Below, piece after piece: positions 18,469-29,749 of a DNA stretch of 64,000 nt; the stretch's first letter is position 1; the number at the start of each line of letters is the position of its first letter. This DNA comes from Alistipes putredinis (GTDB lineage Bacteria; Bacteroidota; Bacteroidia; Bacteroidales; Rikenellaceae). The notes below the pieces were generated by a model. It was not told the origin of the DNA, searched no databases, and saw only the letters and a list, made by a program, of their open reading frames with translations. The stretch spans positions 186,001 through 250,000 of the forward strand of contig CP091730.1 of assembly GCA_022009915.1 (NCBI GenBank). The letters are read 5' to 3'. Position numbers and translations under genes: made by a program.

Positions 18469-19239
18469 TTATTTTTTCAGGGCCGATTCTTTTTCTTCGA
18501 TGTATCTTATATCCTCGGGGGCATAACTTTTTTCAAACACTCGGCCGCGCCAGTAGAGCCGGTCGCCCACCACCCGAACATAATCGCCATTGACATAATA
18601 GCGACCGAAATAGCCGTCATCGAGATTATGACTAATGATTTCGACATTATTAGCATTTGCATCTATATATATGTAACGGCTCATATATCCAGTATACCCA
18701 TTATAGTATCCATCTAAACAATCCGGTTGGATTGGGGATATTTCTTGCGGATTGAAAATGATACGTATCATATCCGTATTGCGTGGAACATAAATCACGT
18801 ATTCATTACAATCATTTTCAAGCACATAATCCCCAGAAAAACTTTGTTCATCATTCTCAAAGCATAATACACCGAAATCATTATTTGCAGGTGAACGCAA
18901 ATTTTCAGACGCATTAGGCAAAGATAATTTAATTCTGATTTCATTGTCATATATCAAACTATCGTATGTCTGGATTATTTCAAGAGTACTATTGACCATA
19001 TCCAGCGGCGTCTGTTGAATTAGGGATATAAAATGGTCATTAGCCCAAACGTACTCCGCTTCGAGGTAATATCTGTAACCGGTTCCATTATCTGGATTCG
19101 AAGTGAAACTGAATTTGTTATTCGTAATTTCCAATCTGCGGCCGTTATTGTCACTATATACGCCGAAAAATATTCGTTTGCGCAAGAATCTGATAACAAC
19201 AAAACTGCAATAGTAAAATTGGCAATACCTTTTTTTCAT
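18469..19239 (-). CDS. Putative immunity lipoprotein, family 1 (copy B')
   Basis: Start MKKGIANFTIAVLLLSDSC after a one-base correction in a run of seven A, giving a lipoprotein-like signal. It then continues in one long frame: FGVYSDNNGRRLEITNNKFS, YYLEAEYVWANDHFISLI, a beta-rich middle with IYVPRNTDMIRIIFNPQEIS, and the signature YFGRYYVNGDYVRVVGDRLY then WRGRVFEKS. It follows immunity gene B without its own tip. With B it forms a tandem pair of family-1 genes. Confidence 0.6.
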   Translation of the reverse strand: MKKRYCQFYYCSFVVIRFLRKRIFFGVYSDNNGRRLEITNNKFSFTSNPDNGTGYRYYLEAEYVWANDHFISLIQQTPLDMVNSTLEIIQTYDSLIYDNEIRIKLSLPNASENLRSPANNDFGVLCFENDEQSFSGDYVLENDCNEYVIYVPRNTDMIRIIFNPQEISPIQPDCLDGYYNGYTGYMSRYIYIDANANNVEIISHNLDDGYFGRYYVNGDYVRVVGDRLYWRGRVFEKSYAPEDIRYIEEKESALKK

Positions 19240-19316
19240 AACCTTAATCAAATTGATTCACTCAGAATATTCTTGTACTCCAATATTATTCTGAATATAT
19301 ATTATCTATCATATCT

Positions 19317-20226
19317 TTAATTTCTTTCACAATATTTTTCATTATTGTTATCTCTATTGATTTGTTCGAAAATTTGTGCTTTGCGAACCTCCTTGCGAAT
19401 GTTGTCTATTATACCTATCAGCAGATTGTCATCCATGCTAACATTATATTGTTTTGCCAATTCTTTTACAAACATTGAGTCAAATGGCAAGTTGCTCTTT
19501 TCAAATACTATTCCTCTCCAAATCAGTTTGTTGTCTTGTATTCTCACGTACTCACCATTAAGATGATATAACAAGAAAAATTCTTCCGTTATAGCAGGAA
19601 CTTCAATAATGATACTATTAACACGCTTCTTCACATTTATTTCTGGGAGCCTATAATAAAGGAGACCATAATACAAATAAGTTTCCACTTCTTGATTGAT
19701 GATAGGTATTGACTCCGGCGCAATTAAAATACATAATTTTTTTCTATATTCAAAGGTAATTTGAATGGTATAACTTTCCCAAGTTTACAATTCAAATATA
19801 TACTTGATCTGTTTTTCTGTAAACTCCAAACATTCCGGAGTGTCATTTTGCCGTATGGTATACCATATTCGAATCGTAAAAACGCTGATTGTTTGATTGA
19901 GGCAATGCTAGCAAGATTTCTAAACTATCGTCAGTATTGGCTACTCTTCTTTTGTTTGATTTTTATGGACTCATCTGCCTTGATGCGCAACGACACGTCA
20001 TGTAATTCGATAAATTCGCTATCAATCCAATTATATGTAGCACAGCCGAAAAACGTCTCTACCGCAGAAATGGACATTATAATCTCGCTCCATATATATA
20101 AATTTATCGTCGAACAGCACGACACAATCCGTACGACTTTCATTTACATATACGCCTGCCGATTTCTGCTTAGTATAGCTTGCTAAACAGCAAATTAAAG
20201 AGACAGAACAAACCAATATTTTTCAT
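19317..20226 (-). CDS. Putative immunity protein, family 1 (unit B), several frame breaks
   Basis: Starts 9 nt after the tip B stop (MKNIGLFCLFNLLF). Segments in three frames follow the family order: AGVYVNESRTDCVVLFDDKF then IYMERDYN; ATYNWIDSEFIELHDVSLRI; ILIAPESIPIINQEVETYLY; YYRLPEINVKKRVNSIIIEV; LYHLNGEYVRIQDNKLIWRG then IVFEKSN. A charged C-terminal helix ends NNNEKYCERN. The number of breaks (four or more) exceeds that of its neighbours, so true decay is possible. If intact it would be about 300 aa, secreted, and the partner of the HERVH tip. Confidence 0.5.
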
Positions 20227-20235
20227 ATTTCCAGA

Positions 20236-21144
20236 TTAATTGCCATATAGTGGATTACCATTTCTATCTCCAATTTGCAAGACAAAGGACGTTGTAATAT
20301 CGGTAATACTATGAGCCTTTATCGTACCTCCTCCAACCTTGGGTAGTTCAAGTCCGTTGCCATAAACATACTGCATTTTATACGCTTGGGCCTCATATCC
20401 ATAATCATTTGTATTATTTATATGAACTAAAAATTCCCCTATCATTAAACATAAATTCTCCGTTTTTTTATCATCTAACCACTGCACAACATGAACTCTT
20501 TCATGTGCAAATACCCCTTCCGAACTATACTCTACCGTGATGTCTCCTTTGTCATTTTTTTATAAATATTTGCAGGCGTTTCCGGCGCCACTTTCTTTAA
20601 TAGGTATAGATTTTTATCATCATTCATCTTTATCAAATTCTCTCTGTCTTGTCTCAAAAGTTTTAAGGATTCATTATATTCATCGTATTTTCTTTTGGCT
20701 TCATCAATCTTTTCCTGTGTATATGCATCCTTATTGTTCAATATTTCAAAAATTTTATCCCAGTCCTCCGACTTTCGTATAGCATCCTCCCTTTCTTGAA
20801 TGGTTTGTAACCAAAATTGAAATATCCAAGGCCAACGAAACTTGCGCCCATCTGGATCCAACAACATTACAGGATTGTTTCCACAATAAATGTACGGGTT
20901 CGGGTGTTGCTTTTTCGGGGTCAGGGGCAAACCATCTGCCATAAAGAGGATTGTAGTAGCGGGCACCGAAGTCGTACACACCTTCGTAGGCATCCGAGAA
21001 ATCGAGTAGAGTTCCTTGCCGTTGTAAAGGTAAGGATTATCGCCTCCGATTTTTGCTTATCGCCAGCCCAAGAGGGTCATAATTGGTAAATTGCTCTTCT
21101 TGGTAGCCGCCGCTTTTGGTCATCTTGTCTTCGGGTGTAGTCAT
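20236..21144 (-). CDS. Orphan RHS core fragment with HExxH tip (unit B), frames broken
   Basis: Starts at an internal Met (MTTPEDKMTKSGGYQEEQFT), then the variant core NYDPLGLAISKN, NPYLYNGKELYS, YDFGARYYNPLYGRWFAPDP, NPYIYCGNNPVMLLDPDGRK. The tip has a long charged helical linker (QEREDAIRKSEDWDKIFEIL; EKIDEAKRKYDEYNESLKLL), then DITVEYSSEGVFAHERVHVV (HERVH at 20491-20505), then YGYEAQAYKMQYVYGNGLEL and IKAHSITDITTSFVLQI. Layout and E-AYKMQY match tip A, so both are probably zincins of one family. Frame changes occur near 21005 and 20550. It is followed by family-1 immunity genes. Confidence 0.7.
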
Positions 21145-21215
21145 TTTCGCAAGGCACTTGAATACTAAGACTATTAATTACATATCTTTTTTTCTATTGG
21201 AGTTAATGTACGTTT

Positions 21216-22044
21216 CTATTTTCTTTTATTAGAGACATTTGGATTTACATTATATAAATAACGGCTACGCACCTCGGCTCTTGACATCTGAGGTTCGGAT
21301 TCCATAAACTGTATATATTTCAGGCTTTCTTTGCTCGTGTTCTTATAAAATGTACGACCGCGCCATACAATCTTATTTTCCTCCACCTTAACATATTCCC
21401 CATTTATATAATATCTGCCCCAGAAACCAGCATCAAGTGCAGGAATATCAATATATATATCATTTATATTCTCGCCTATTTCAATTTCAGAGCTCTTATA
21501 ATATATCGCACTAAAATATAAGCCGGACTCCTTGTCGGCAGGAATAGGCATTGTTTTTTGAGGCTTTACCAACAACGATATTTTACGTATATCGTTTGGC
21601 AACAAAACTGTTTTCCTGCCCATAGTGTTATAGTAAACTGTTTTGATAGTTTGCCAATTGTTATTTTGCAAATATGAGATCTCAACATCAAGTGGTCTCG
21701 ATGAACCTGCCGGCATTTTCAAGGTTAAATATGTAAAATCAATATGCATACTATCATTGGACATAATGGTAACTATTGATTTGTCTGCAACTTGATTAGG
21801 CGGTACAGCCAAAAGTTCTATAAAATCATCACTAACCCAAACATATTCAGCTTCCGCAAGCACTTCTCCCCACCATGATGCCAAATCTGTATGATTCTCT
21901 ACATATAGAAACCTGTTATTAAAAATTTCAACCTGACAACCTGTATCAGTGTCACTCATATATACTCCGCTTATTTTATTTTGCGGAAATAATGAAGTAC
22001 AAACAATTGACATGTAAAAAAACATATGAAAATTTTTTTCTCAT
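21216..22044 (-). CDS. Putative immunity protein, family 1 (unit A)
   Basis: Start MRKKFSYVF at 22044 with a short break in a run of eight T inside the signal peptide. From there one open frame of 269 aa reads KISGVYMSDTDTGCQVEIFN, NRFLYVENHTDL, VLAEAEYVWVSDDFIELLAV, a beta-rich middle (TVYYNTMGRKTVLLPNDIRK), IYIDIPALDAGFWGRYYING then EYVKVEENKIVWRGRTFYKN, and a charged helix (QFMESEPQMSRAEVRSRYLY). It is the best preserved copy that follows the tip attached to the full-length RHS gene, 14 nt after that tip. It is secreted by its signal. No known family is recognised. Confidence 0.65.
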
Positions 22045-22057
22045 TTTTGAATTCATA

Positions 22058-25000
22058 TTATGGATACAACACTTCATCAGTTTGTTTATTGAAAGTACCT
22101 ACATATCTTTTTGCAAAAGGATATGCTTCCGAATTAATAGCTTTGTTGAAAATTTGAGACAACGCATGAGGAGTCATATCTGTCATCTTGTAAACCTGAA
22201 CAATGCTTCCATTCAATCCAGGAAGTTCAAACTTTCCGTTAAAAGAGTATTGCATTTTGTATGCCTCGACCTCATTCATGGTTTGGATTTTATCACTATT
22301 GGATGAATTGTATGCAGAATTTAATAATCCTCCGCCTACTGCATCAGGATAAAACTCTAATTTTCTACCGATTACTCGATATGAGGCCACATGCGTTCTC
22401 TCATGCGCAGCGTTACCTTTATTGGTATATTGAATTGATACTTCATTATTTTCCCCTTTGTATACACCCATTGGCTGTCCGGTCTCCAAAGTTACTTCAT
22501 TCATTCTATAATCATAGATACGATCCTTATACATTAAAAACAAGGTTATCCATATCTTCATAAACTTTTTGTTTGGCTGCGGATATATTCGCACGTTTAG
22601 ATTCTAATCTTGCAATTTTTTTCAAGTTTGAAGAATTACTAATTTTTATCTAATAATTTCCATTCTTGCGTTATTAATTCATTAGCTCTAATAAATGCAT
22701 TAAACCATGCACTCGAAAAATTGAGCCCAAGGCATTAATCTACCGTCCGGATCTGTTCCCATTACCGGATTATTAGCACAATACAAATATGGATTTATAA
22801 ATTGTTTTTCGGGATCTTGGGCGAACCATCTGCCGTAAAGCGGATTGTAGTAGCGGGCACCGAAGTCGTAGACACCTTCGTAGGCATCCGAGAAATCGGG
22901 ATAGAGTTCCTTGCCGTTGTAGAGGTAAGGATTATCATTACCGATTTTGCTTATCGTCTGACCCAGTGGGTCGTAGTGCGCCTCCTGCTCCTCGGTAAAC
23001 TGTACACTGCCGCCGCTGCCCTTAAAGGCACGAGACACCATGCGGACATTGCCCAGATAATCGCGGAAGAAGTACTTGTAATAGTAGTTGCCGCCGCTTT
23101 TCGTAACAACACCCTCCGGCGTGGACATATCCCTGAGTGTGCGGGCAGCCGGATTGCTGCCCTGCGATACATACGTAAATGCTCCGTTGTAGTATATGGC
23201 CGAACTTACCGTATCATTATCGAAGAACCTTACGGCGAGTTTCTCCCCGTCTCCGCCGTACACGGCTTCCATACGTTTGGGCCGGATGGTAACATCCACC
23301 GAAATCTCACTCGGAGCCACACCTGCGCCCGGGAAGTAGTCAAGTATCTCCCATTCGATGCAGTCGTATTCCGAGAACGGGCCGTGCAGCAGACTCGTAT
23401 ATTCCCGAGGAAGATAATAATAGTCGCCTCTTATGGAATAAGAAAAGTTTATCCCGCCGCTCATGACATCGAAATATTTCGGATAAACACGTGTCGCATA
23501 TTCGATAAACTCGTTATACTGCGCGGAGCCTGCATCGACACTGAATCTAACGAATCTGTCGTCTCTTACCGGTATGTCCAAGAACGCATCCATATAAACA
23601 GGCGAACTCGGAACATAACCTTCCACGGGCGGGGTCACCGAATAATATTCCACGGTGTAGCATCCCGATGTAAGCGTCGATACACTACCGATGTCGGTCA
23701 GTTCATAATACCTCTCGGGTATCATATAGGCATTGGCGGTTCCGGAAATCAAGTACGAGTACAGCACATGTCCGTCACTGTCGAAATAATCCGGGAACAT
23801 ATCGTGTATCGCCGGATCGGATGACGTTCCAACCTTTCGAAGCCAGCAATTAGTGTTGATTCTCTCCGGCCCGTAGTAATAAACCGATACGGTCTTCTCA
23901 GGAGTTCCTCCCATAAAGTCGGTGGTGTGTCCTACTCCCGCGTTTATATAATGAGTATCTGCAAGAAAGGGGTATTTTGTCGGTATGAAATAGAAATCAT
24001 ACGGTACGCCGTTCCATGACAGAACCCTGTAATTTTCGTTTATGCGACCGTCGCTGTTGAAGTAATCGGGATACAAACCGTGCAGCGTCGCCCATATGTC
24101 CGGATTATCCATTCGCTCGTATGTGAGCCACACATCTGTAAACACGTTCACAGTATCGGTGCGCTGGGCGGTATCAAATACCGAAGCAAGACGGCCAAGA
24201 GGGTTGTAGCGGTAATGCTGACGGCTCTGTCCGTCGTATGTCAGGTTGCCGGCCGCATCGTAGCGGAACTTCTCGGAGGTCTGCCCGCCCGGCATGCGGA
24301 CCGTGGTCATACGGTAGCCTTCGTAGCTCATCGGCATATTATTGCCCGAACGTGCAATGCCGAGGATATTGTCAGTGCGTGTGTCGTACTCCAACTCGAC
24401 GCTGCCTGCGGTCACTATATCGTACTCGTCCTGCGTGGACGAGCTGCCGTCCAATTGAAGGTATGCCCCACGTGTAAGACGCCCTCGGTCGTCATAGTCA
24501 TAGGCGTAGCCGTTATTGCCGTGCTGGCTGTCCCATGTGAACTCGGTCAGACGGGTGTAGGGCTGCGAGCCGGAGAAGTAATTTCCTGCCTGTCCGTACT
24601 TCATGCGCATGTTTACGGGACCGCTCTGGCGGACGTCGGTGCCGGTAAGGTTGCGGCGGTAAACGGTGCGGGCTCCGCGCTCCGAATCGTGGAAACGGCG
24701 CGTGGAGATTTCGCCCAAATCGTCGTGCGTGTACGTCACCAATTCCACAAGACCGTTTCTCGTGTCGCCGTCAGTACTCTGCGTGATTCCTGTCAGACGG
24801 CCCCAGTCGTCGTAGGTATAGCGACGGACGAAGCCCTCCTGTCCGGCCGTGCCGCTCTGGCGGACTGTCTCCTCGACCATATTGCCCCGGAAGTCGTAGC
24901 GGCGGATGTCGGTCTGCGTACCGTCTGGATACAGTTCCGAGAGCATCTTGACCTTGCGGTACTTTTCGTCGTAGTAAACCACCTTGTTCAGCCACTTCTG

Positions 25001-26632
25001 CTCGCCCAGAACCTTGGTCTTGGTGCGCGTAAGCTGACCGGACACCCAGAGATTGACGCCGCTCTCGGCTCCGCCCCACGCTATGTCGTCCCATGAGTAG
25101 TCGTCGTAGTAGTTCACGCCGTAGACCTCCGAACTGTCGGGCACTATGACCGGATAGCAGCGGTTGGTGTAAAGATGCAGCGACGAGGGGGCGCCGGAGC
25201 GGGTCTCGAAGAGTTCGGTGCAGGCTGCGGCACGCTGACGGTGGTAATCCTCCGTGCCGCCGTACAGTATGCCTGTCATAACGGGGCGGTCGAAGACGTC
25301 GTATTTCGAAAAAGCCCACTGCGAGGCGGCGCTGTGATTGCCATCCCGCGCGAGAATCAGCCTGTCGCGTCTGTCGTAAATAAGTATCTTCGGTTCGGAG
25401 GCCGGAGAGTACTCCCTTATCACGTTGCCGCGCTCGTCGTACACGTTAAGATAGCAGTAGCGGGATATCATCGAATCGTCCCACCCGTAAGACGTGTTTT
25501 CTGTCATGGAGGCAGCGCACACCTCGGGAATGGTATAGCACAGACGACCGTAAATGTCGTATACGTAATAGATACGCCCGTCGCTGTCGAAGTTCTCCGT
25601 CATGACTTTGTTGCCCTCGCAGTCGGTGAACTCCGTGGTCTTGTCGAAGACCGAGTCCCCGTATTCCATAAAAGTACTCTTTGCAAGAAGCGTTCCGTAG
25701 GTATAATACGAGCGCTTATACACCCGCTCGGGATTCAGAGGGTCGATTTCGAAGCGCCAGACGCTGTCCGCATCGCTTTGTCTGTATTCCGTCACCGTGG
25801 GGCTGCCGCCACGTGGGCCGTCAATGCTGATGTCGGCTCCCGCTCCGCTGCTGCGGATAATGGTGCCTACCGCAGGGCTGTCGTACTCGGTGGAAGTGTA
25901 GGCATACGGAGCATCTTCGGCGGAGTCGGGATATTTGCCCTCGTAATAGCTGCGCTGATAGGCGGGGTTGTAGACCAATGCTCCTAAGGTGTCGGCGACG
26001 AAAGGCAGATACTTGCGGCTCTGCCGGCCCATGCGGTCGTAGGCGGTAAGGTTTATTATGTCGCCGCCGAGCGGCGAGCCGCCAACGTCGCTGCGCTGCA
26101 CCACGCGGCCGAAACCGTCTATGTATGATTTGCTGCGGGTACTGTCCGACCCGAGACTGTCGGCATAGGTATAGACACTGAAATCCCTGCTCCCGAGACG
26201 GAACACCGGCTCTTCGGGAACAACCATCGGCTTTCCCGATTTACGGTAATTCCAAACGGCGATACGAAGGGAATCGTTCTTGATAGGAAAGTTGAACAGA
26301 ACCACCAGCTTTCCTTCGCCTCCCGCGCTGCTTAAACGGACTTTCATATCGCGTTCCGTGCCGATGTTCACGGCCTCCACAACGCTATGTCCGACGCTTA
26401 TGCCTCCGCCCGTCTCTCCGCACTCCACGAACCAGTCCACAACCCGACCTCCTCTCATATTGTAGATTGTCGGAACATCCACTTCTATCTTATCGGCCGG
26501 AATCAACTGACTGGGTGAATTGCAATTATAAATCTTGTCACTCGAATAATACAACGAATAATCGACCGGCAACTGTCCAAAACCGTAGCCCCAAAACAAC
26601 AGGGATATAATCGACAATATCTTGCGTGACAT
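22058..26632 (-). CDS. Full-length RHS/YD-repeat protein with HExxH metallopeptidase-like tip (unit A)
   Basis: The open frame 22700-26632 is intact. Near residue 20 is a signal peptide (MSRKILSIISLLFWGYGFGQ), then a DUF6443-like region (SKSYIDGFGRVVQRSDVGGS; YDRMGRQSRKYLPFVAD; SYYEGKYPDSAEDAPYAYTS) and YD repeats (EYDSPAVG, YDIYGRLCYTIPE, YDDWGRLTGITQ, YDDRGRLTRGAY, YRYNPLGRLASVFD). An unusual ~290-aa insert follows (about 23275-24150) with three repeats of YPDYF...DG...YxIPxxY. The RHS core then ends PVMGTDPDGR. Three single-base corrections (about 22720, 22625, 22540) extend it into the tip: a helical linker, NKGNAAHERTHVASYRVIGR (HERTH 22391-22405) and MNEVEAYKMQYSFNGKFELP. Total is about 1520 aa. 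RHS proteins form a shell around a toxic C-terminus. Confidence 0.85.
22739..23200 (-). repeat. RHS core repeat, copy in the full-length gene
   Basis: The DNA encoding the end of the RHS core (SQGSNPAARTLRDMSTPEG through PVMGTDPDGR) recurs at 16354-16725 (unit D), 17937-18412 (unit C) and, shorter and more diverged, at about 20850-21130 (unit B). Copies A and D share the version with EEQEAHYDPLGQTISKIG. B and C share EEQFTNYDPLGLAISKN. These tracts give homology for tip exchange by recombination. Confidence 0.88.
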
Positions 26633-26637
26633 AACAA

Positions 26638-29600
26638 TCAATAATTTAAGTCGTACTTTTCTATGAATCTCAGGGCATTGTCGAGCATGGCGGCAGGTCG
26701 CCCGAAAATGTCGTAACGATAATGGGTCGAAATGCCGTTGAAATCCGCCTCCGAAATAACGTTACCATTATCTGTACGATAACTCGTCGAGCGGAACCGA
26801 GCTCCTTTGGGTGCTATGCGTACCTCATCTATACATTCATTATTCGCAACCGTTATTTCGATGCTGCCCGCATTGCCGGGGACCGTATACTCCTTTTTCG
26901 ACCACGACTTGCCAATGTCATACGTACTCCAATAGGATACGAGGTAGTCGTTACCGTCCAGCGTCGCAACCGGAATGGTCATGCTTCCTTGTCCTACATA
27001 CATGCCGCCCTTGGCTTGCTGCTCGCCGAAATAAGTGCGGTACTCCAAATCGAGGTCATTGAAAGACTCGAAACCGGTGTAAAATACGGTATTTACACTC
27101 GGGTTCTTGCTGCGCCGTGCATTCTCGACATACGCAATCATGTTGCCGGCATGATCGTACACAATCGAATTTACAGTTCCGTCTCGTTTTCTGAATGCAA
27201 TGGGACGATTATTTTCGTCATACTCGTAACAACAAATATCGGTCTTATACCGCGCATCACATGAAAAACCGGCTGACGATACGGACGAAAATACGTAGTC
27301 GTCTTTCGATACTCCCGTCTGCGGAAGATATTTCACTTCGTAGAGGGTGAATCCCGAATCCTTATAAACGAACACCTTGCCTTCCACCGCAATGCCGTTT
27401 CTGAACGTAACGACCTCTATCGGTTTCCACAACCTCCCCTGCCGCATACTCGCCAGTGCTTTCAGTACTGGATCTGTCTGATTACCGGATACGCTGTAAT
27501 CGAACGCATACTTGATGCAGGTTTCGAAGACATTTCCGGCAGCATCCGTCTTGACAATCCTTACCGGTTGATTGAAAGTACTGTCGTAGGTATACTCGGT
27601 ATCCGAAGCCGGACATTATTTGGTTGCATTCACATACGCACCAAGTTTAAGTACGGGTTGGGAAAGCCACTCGTATTTGCAGAAGACATACTGTTCGTAA
27701 GGTATATTGTTCGGGTCTATGGAGTTGCCTTCCACCAGTTCGCGGCAGGGGACTATCACCTCGCGTCTCCTATTGATTTTACCCAACCGATAAACGTGCT
27801 CCTCACTGTACACCAAATCCCCATCCTTGTCGTAAGACGATTTTCCGGTCAGCAACCCCCTTGCGTAATGTCTGCTGGTCTGCGTCACAGGCCCCTGCGA
27901 CACATTCTTCCATGAATCGGTATTATCCGTAGCATCGCGCTTTTGCGCCGGCAAATCCGGATAGTCGGCATGCGAGGTATATTTGTATTCGTTTTTCGAG
28001 CCGTCGGGAAGAATTTCCCATACTATCGGATACTGTACGATTGTGCCGTCCAAATCGGCAAGCGTCGTCAGACACTTGTTCGACACAGCGTAATAAAAAC
28101 GCTTATCGGCGGTTCTTGAAATGCTGGTCAAGTACATCGGGATATTGTTCGTTCTCGTGCCTGTGCCATCCAGATAGCCATCAATTTCGCGGCAGCCGTA
28201 CTGATAGTTGGTAACCGCTGGTTCTGCATTATGGTATGCGCATTCGGTAACCTTCTTTATCCGAAGCCCCGACGACAGAAAGGCATCTCTGTTATTCACA
28301 ACACGTGCGCTGTTGAGTTCGTACTCGAACTCTTTGTAACCTCCGAACGGATAGACTATCTTGCGCAAGGAAAAGGCCTTGGCATAATCCAAGTCCGGTT
28401 CGCGACTCGACAAAACGTAAGATACGACATCCCACGTTCCCTGCGAATGCTTGATTCCGTACTCCTGTCCCGAGCGCGAGCCGTTGTAGTAGCCCATATA
28501 GTCGAAATGATCTCTGGCGTCCTCCAACGTAATGGACTGCTCGTTGTAAAAGAACTCGGCTATGCGATTGTTCTTTTGACCCTCAGGGGCGAGTTCCTCT
28601 ATCGATTCGAGCCGAAGGTGACCATTGAAGAACTTGCCGTAGTTCAGCGCTATGTCGGTTTCGTAATCCTCATGCTTATCGGATATTTTCACGGCATTGA
28701 GCCTGTGATTCGAAACGTCTAACGACACCTGCCCGCCGGACCATACAATAGAGCTTAAATAATTCGGGTGGGTTGTAACCTTGCTTGTGGTCGAGACCAC
28801 TTCGCCAGCCTCTTTGCAAGAACCGTGATAGGTTTTGATATGGTTCTTGTTGTGCATCGTAAGGGTCGTATCGGAAGGTTGATAATACAAATGGATATTT
28901 ATACAGCCTTTCGAAATCTTATTAAGATGCCATGTCGAAATATAATCATACTCTACAGTTTCGTACTCCTGCATAGACTTGTTCCACTTCAACGTCGCCT
29001 GAGTCGATAAATCATGTGTATTATCGCCTAATCCGAAAGTATATATCGTCCCTTCGGAATCCGTAATGCAGAATTTTCCACCGCCCTGATCGTTTTCGTA
29101 ATCGACCGATATGTTTTTGATACGGAATCACGAGGCCATGTGCTCCTTTCAAAATAAACATTCCGCTGCACGTCGGCGTGGAGAAGTAGTACATATCCGG
29201 CTCCGTATCATACCCGTCCTTTATCTTGATGTCGAAATCGGCTCGGGACCACTGCATATTCGGATCGGAGCCTTTAGTATTTTCCACACAGCCGTAGCCG
29301 TCCGGATTAGGGCCTCTGACCACTCTGACTATCGCCCCTCCGGCATTCAACCGCCACCCAAGGCCCACTATCGTAGGCTCGTCGTCCACCTTGATTCCCG
29401 ACGTATTGTACGACAAGGTAACTGGAAATCTGAGCCCTGCATAATTGAACTCATAAAGCGGAACCTGTACATCGAGCGTTCCGGTATTGTAGTTGGCCGG
29501 AATATTTATGTCTCGAACCATCGTAAGGGCCTCCGGCGAGCCTATGGATACTCCCTGCGGACGAGGATCGGTCAAATCAAAATCTAAATCCACCGACATC

Positions 29601-29716
29601 TCCGCAGCTATGGACACTCCCTGCGGACGAGATTCGGTCGTATCCAATAGTTCCTGACCATGAGACGCCACGCAAACGAACGCTGCAAAGAAAAACAGCA
29701 AAAGATATTTTTTCAT
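26638..29716 (-). CDS. Secreted YD-repeat partner protein upstream of the RHS gene
   Basis: The signal peptide is MKKYLLLFFFAAFVCVASHG. Two RPQGVSI stretches are followed by the N-terminal signature of Bacteroidetes YD-repeat proteins: SPEALTMVRDINIPANYNTG, VQVPLYEFNYAGLRFPVTLS, YNTSGIKVDDEPTIVGLGWR, LNAGGAIVRVVRG. The rest includes FPFGGYKEFEYEL-type strands, YSEEHVYRLG and FNGISTHYRYDIFGRPAAML at the end. One frameshift occurs near 29120-29140. An in-frame TAA (27616-27618) separates a 458-codon stretch from the last ~325 codons in the same frame; sequence on both sides reads as one protein. The stop lies 5 nt before the start of the RHS gene, so the two are translated together and may form one shell. 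Confidence 0.75.
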
Positions 29717-29749
29717 ATCGCAAGGTTGAGTTTTAGTAGTCATCTCGTT

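Noticed and set aside
22802..25987. Plus-strand frames of 270-340 codons across the RHS gene
   Set aside because: Antisense shadows of the RHS repeats, without start signals or motifs.
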